A stretch of 47,256 bases of DNA from a virus: positions 1-47,256 of IMG/VR virus record IMGVR_UViG_3300044712_000335; one strand, given 5' to 3'. A program made the position numbers and the translations under genes. Shown piece after piece: positions 45,491 through 47,256 of the stretch. The stretch's first letter is position 1, and each line of letters opens with the position of its first letter. The notes beneath the pieces are model-generated. The model was not told the origin of the DNA and did no database searches. It worked only from the letters and a program-made list of their open reading frames with translations.

Positions 45491-47256
45491 ATGGCTTTCA
45501 AACCATTCGTACCATCAAATTCTACTAGCACAGACTTGGGGTGGGGTTTTAACTCTACCCCTAAAGTTGGTGTGGGCATTGATGAATGGGCAAAGCAAAC
45601 TGCTATATTCAGTCCACAACCCATTCCTGTTGAAGAAACGCCTATTCAACGCACACTAACCGGAACAAAATACGATAATATTCCTGCTGAAAACTTCAAG
45701 CCTATATCTGATTCAGCACAATATACAAAATCTACATTTGACGCTTCTCTCGCAAGAACAGGCGCAACTATTCTTGATTTACCCAACCTTGCTAAACGTG
45801 CATTGGTTTTTACTGCTAATACTATTTCAAGGGCAGGACAAACCATCTTCAAGGCTTTTGGAGATAAGACACCGTACTACGATATCATCAAAGATGACAC
45901 AACGCTTTATAGCAATCTGATGAACGCATCGAATGTTATCGCAGGAAAACAGACGCAGACATACGGAGATAATCCTATTGTTGCAAACATTCTAAGCGGT
46001 GCGCAAAAACAAGAACAAAAGGTTGCTGAACTTGATAGCAAAGTAAATTTTGGTACGAAGATACTTGCTTCTACGTTGGCATCAATTCCTACGAATATAT
46101 CTTGGATGGCGAGTGCGGCGGCAGGTGTTCCTGCTTTGGGTGCGGCAATATCGGTTGGACAAGCCTTACAAAAAGAAGCACCGATGGGTTCTGGCTATAA
46201 GAAAACCGCCTTTGCTTTTGCCAGTGGTGCTATTGATGCCGCTACCGAATACATTTTTGACTTGTGGAAATGGCTGAAACCTTTGCCTAAAGGCATGGGT
46301 ACGTTTGGCGATGTTGCCGAAACCGCTGTATCAAAATACCCCACGCTAGTAAGAGCATCATATGAAATGCTTAAATCGGCAGGTGGCGAGGGTGCAGAAG
46401 AACTCATAGCCTATCCATTCCAACAACTACTTGAATGGCGCATGAATAATCCTGATAAAACCGCATCTGAATTTTATGATGCAAAGAAATTCTTTTCCGA
46501 ATGGGGATACGCAGGACTAGCAGGATTTGCAGGAGGTGCGTTATTTGGTTCATTTGGTACCGTTCATAACATGCGTGTTGATTCCATCAATCGCAAAATC
46601 ATGGAAGCCAAAACAAAAGAGATCGCAGAAACGCCCATCGACCAACTCACATCTGAACAAGTTGCTGAATTTACAAACCTTGTTTCCGATGCAATTATTG
46701 ATGGTGCAGGGTTTGATGCTGTTAATTCAATAGCGCAATACGAAGAACAGAAACAAGCACAATCTACAATGCCACAGGAATCCCTTGCAGAGCCTAGCAC
46801 GGAGTTTGAACCTGTACAGACAGAAAATATCATTACTGATGATGCTAAGGGCGTAGAAACGGCTGTAGAGCCTGTTTATGACAATGTGAAAATAGAACAA
46901 CCTATATCTTCGGAAGAAAGAACACAGAAAGTCTCAAGGCGAAAAGAAGTTATCGCTGAAATGAAAGATATTGTAGATAAAAACGGAAGCGGGTTATCCG
47001 GTAATGTCGCAAGTAAATATGTCGCACTTGGAAAGGAATTGTCAGAACTCACTTTTGCTCTGAAGCCAAAACTAAATGTAGAAAAGCTAAAATCAAAATC
47101 AGATCGCAAAAGTACGTTAGATACTGATATAATTGTATCTGCTAGAAACGATAAATACAAAAACAAAGATGTTTATATGGCATTGGAAGAATCTGTTCAT
47201 GGTGTATACGCCAATAAGGATACCCCTGTTGACGATATTATGAATGGCAAAAACGA
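45491..47256 (+). CDS. Giant polyvalent virion/ejection protein, N-terminal part (continues at 1-4520)
   Basis: The frame starts at ATG 45491 (AAGGAGAACATAG upstream) and is open to the end of the window; it is not closed by a stop here. It codes for residues 1-588, of which the last 42 are the copy of positions 1-127. The N-terminal 120 residues are polar. Residues about 180-230 (STLASIPTNISWMASAAAGV, GAAISVGQALQKEAPMGSGY) are helical and semi-hydrophobic, and KSAGGEGAEELIAYPFQQLL (about 300) resembles the GxEGxEE motif of polyvalent phage proteins. The joined protein has about 2,052 residues. Confidence 0.88.
   Translation, partial: MAFKPFVPSNSTSTDLGWGFNSTPKVGVGIDEWAKQTAIFSPQPIPVEETPIQRTLTGTKYDNIPAENFKPISDSAQYTKSTFDASLARTGATILDLPNLAKRALVFTANTISRAGQTIFKAFGDKTPYYDIIKDDTTLYSNLMNASNVIAGKQTQTYGDNPIVANILSGAQKQEQKVAELDSKVNFGTKILASTLASIPTNISWMASAAAGVPALGAAISVGQALQKEAPMGSGYKKTAFAFASGAIDAATEYIFDLWKWLKPLPKGMGTFGDVAETAVSKYPTLVRASYEMLKSAGGEGAEELIAYPFQQLLEWRMNNPDKTASEFYDAKKFFSEWGYAGLAGFAGGALFGSFGTVHNMRVDSINRKIMEAKTKEIAETPIDQLTSEQVAEFTNLVSDAIIDGAGFDAVNSIAQYEEQKQAQSTMPQESLAEPSTEFEPVQTENIITDDAKGVETAVEPVYDNVKIEQPISSEERTQKVSRRKEVIAEMKDIVDKNGSGLSGNVASKYVALGKELSELTFALKPKLNVEKLKSKSDRKSTLDTDIIVSARNDKYKNKDVYMALEESVHGVYANKDTPVDDIMNGKN
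47130..47256. repeat. Terminal direct repeat, right copy (circular joint)
   Basis: Identical to positions 1-127. See the left copy for the interpretation as an assembly overlap of a circular genome. Confidence 0.95.

Overview
The window is one complete, circularly closed phage genome cut open inside a gene. The first 127 bases (1-127) are repeated exactly as the last 127 (47130-47256), so the unique circle is 47,129 bp. One reading frame crosses the joint and encodes a protein of about 2,052 residues (45491 to the end, then 1-4520). The DNA is AT-rich. Genes have strong AGGAGG-type ribosome binding sites and many stop/start codons overlap as ATGA. Promoters look like host sigma-A promoters (TTGACA-N17/18-TACAAT, often with an extended -10 TGnTATAAT). 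With a phi-LC3-like holin, a DnaD-like initiator and a DUF4406 protein, this suggests a phage of a Gram-positive-type (Bacillota) gut or rumen host. The structural set (portal, scaffold, capsid, tail-tubular-like proteins, fibres, large ejection-type proteins, no tape measure or sheath) suggests a short-tailed, podovirus-like particle. No integrase, lysogeny repressor/excision pair, DNA polymerase or tRNA gene was recognised.

Layout. 1-4520: C-terminal part of the giant virion protein. 4574-5351: holin-type membrane proteins. 5502-14854, plus strand: early/replication region with a ribbon-helix-helix regulator, DUF559 nuclease, DnaD-like initiator, DnaB-like helicase, PD-(D/E)XK nuclease, Bet-type annealing protein carrying an extra C-terminal domain, RusA-like resolvase, and many small zinc-ribbon or membrane proteins. 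14868-17737, minus strand: an operon of small unknown genes driven by a good promoter at 17785-17813. Its intergenic spaces contain two hammerhead ribozymes and a third highly structured element. 17821-18050 and 18967-19441: non-coding, with an extreme AT tract, a G-quadruplex motif, inverted and direct repeats; these are the best replication-origin candidates. 18053-23620: small accessory genes. 23758-26382, minus strand: HNH endonuclease, SSB, an unknown acidic protein and a metallophosphoesterase. 26443-45470, plus strand: terminase, portal, a non-coding block of about 500 bases that folds into a large ornate RNA, scaffold, decoration protein, major capsid protein, an HNH gene, lysin, tail proteins, two fibre/receptor-binding proteins and an ejection-type protein.

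How it fits together. The initiator, helicase and SSB would open and coat the DNA and recruit host polymerase. Bet, the PD-(D/E)XK nuclease and RusA form a recombination and resolution set that can make and trim concatemers for the terminase. The terminase, portal, scaffold and capsid build the head, the tail proteins close it, and the large C-terminal-operon proteins are probably injected with the DNA.

The most interesting signals are RNA-level: two type-II hammerhead ribozymes inside one phage operon, a large non-coding RNA candidate (30404-30912) resembling the ROOL/GOLLD type of phage RNA, a structured intercistronic element (16861-16982), and a short promoter-to-terminator RNA (23652-23734).
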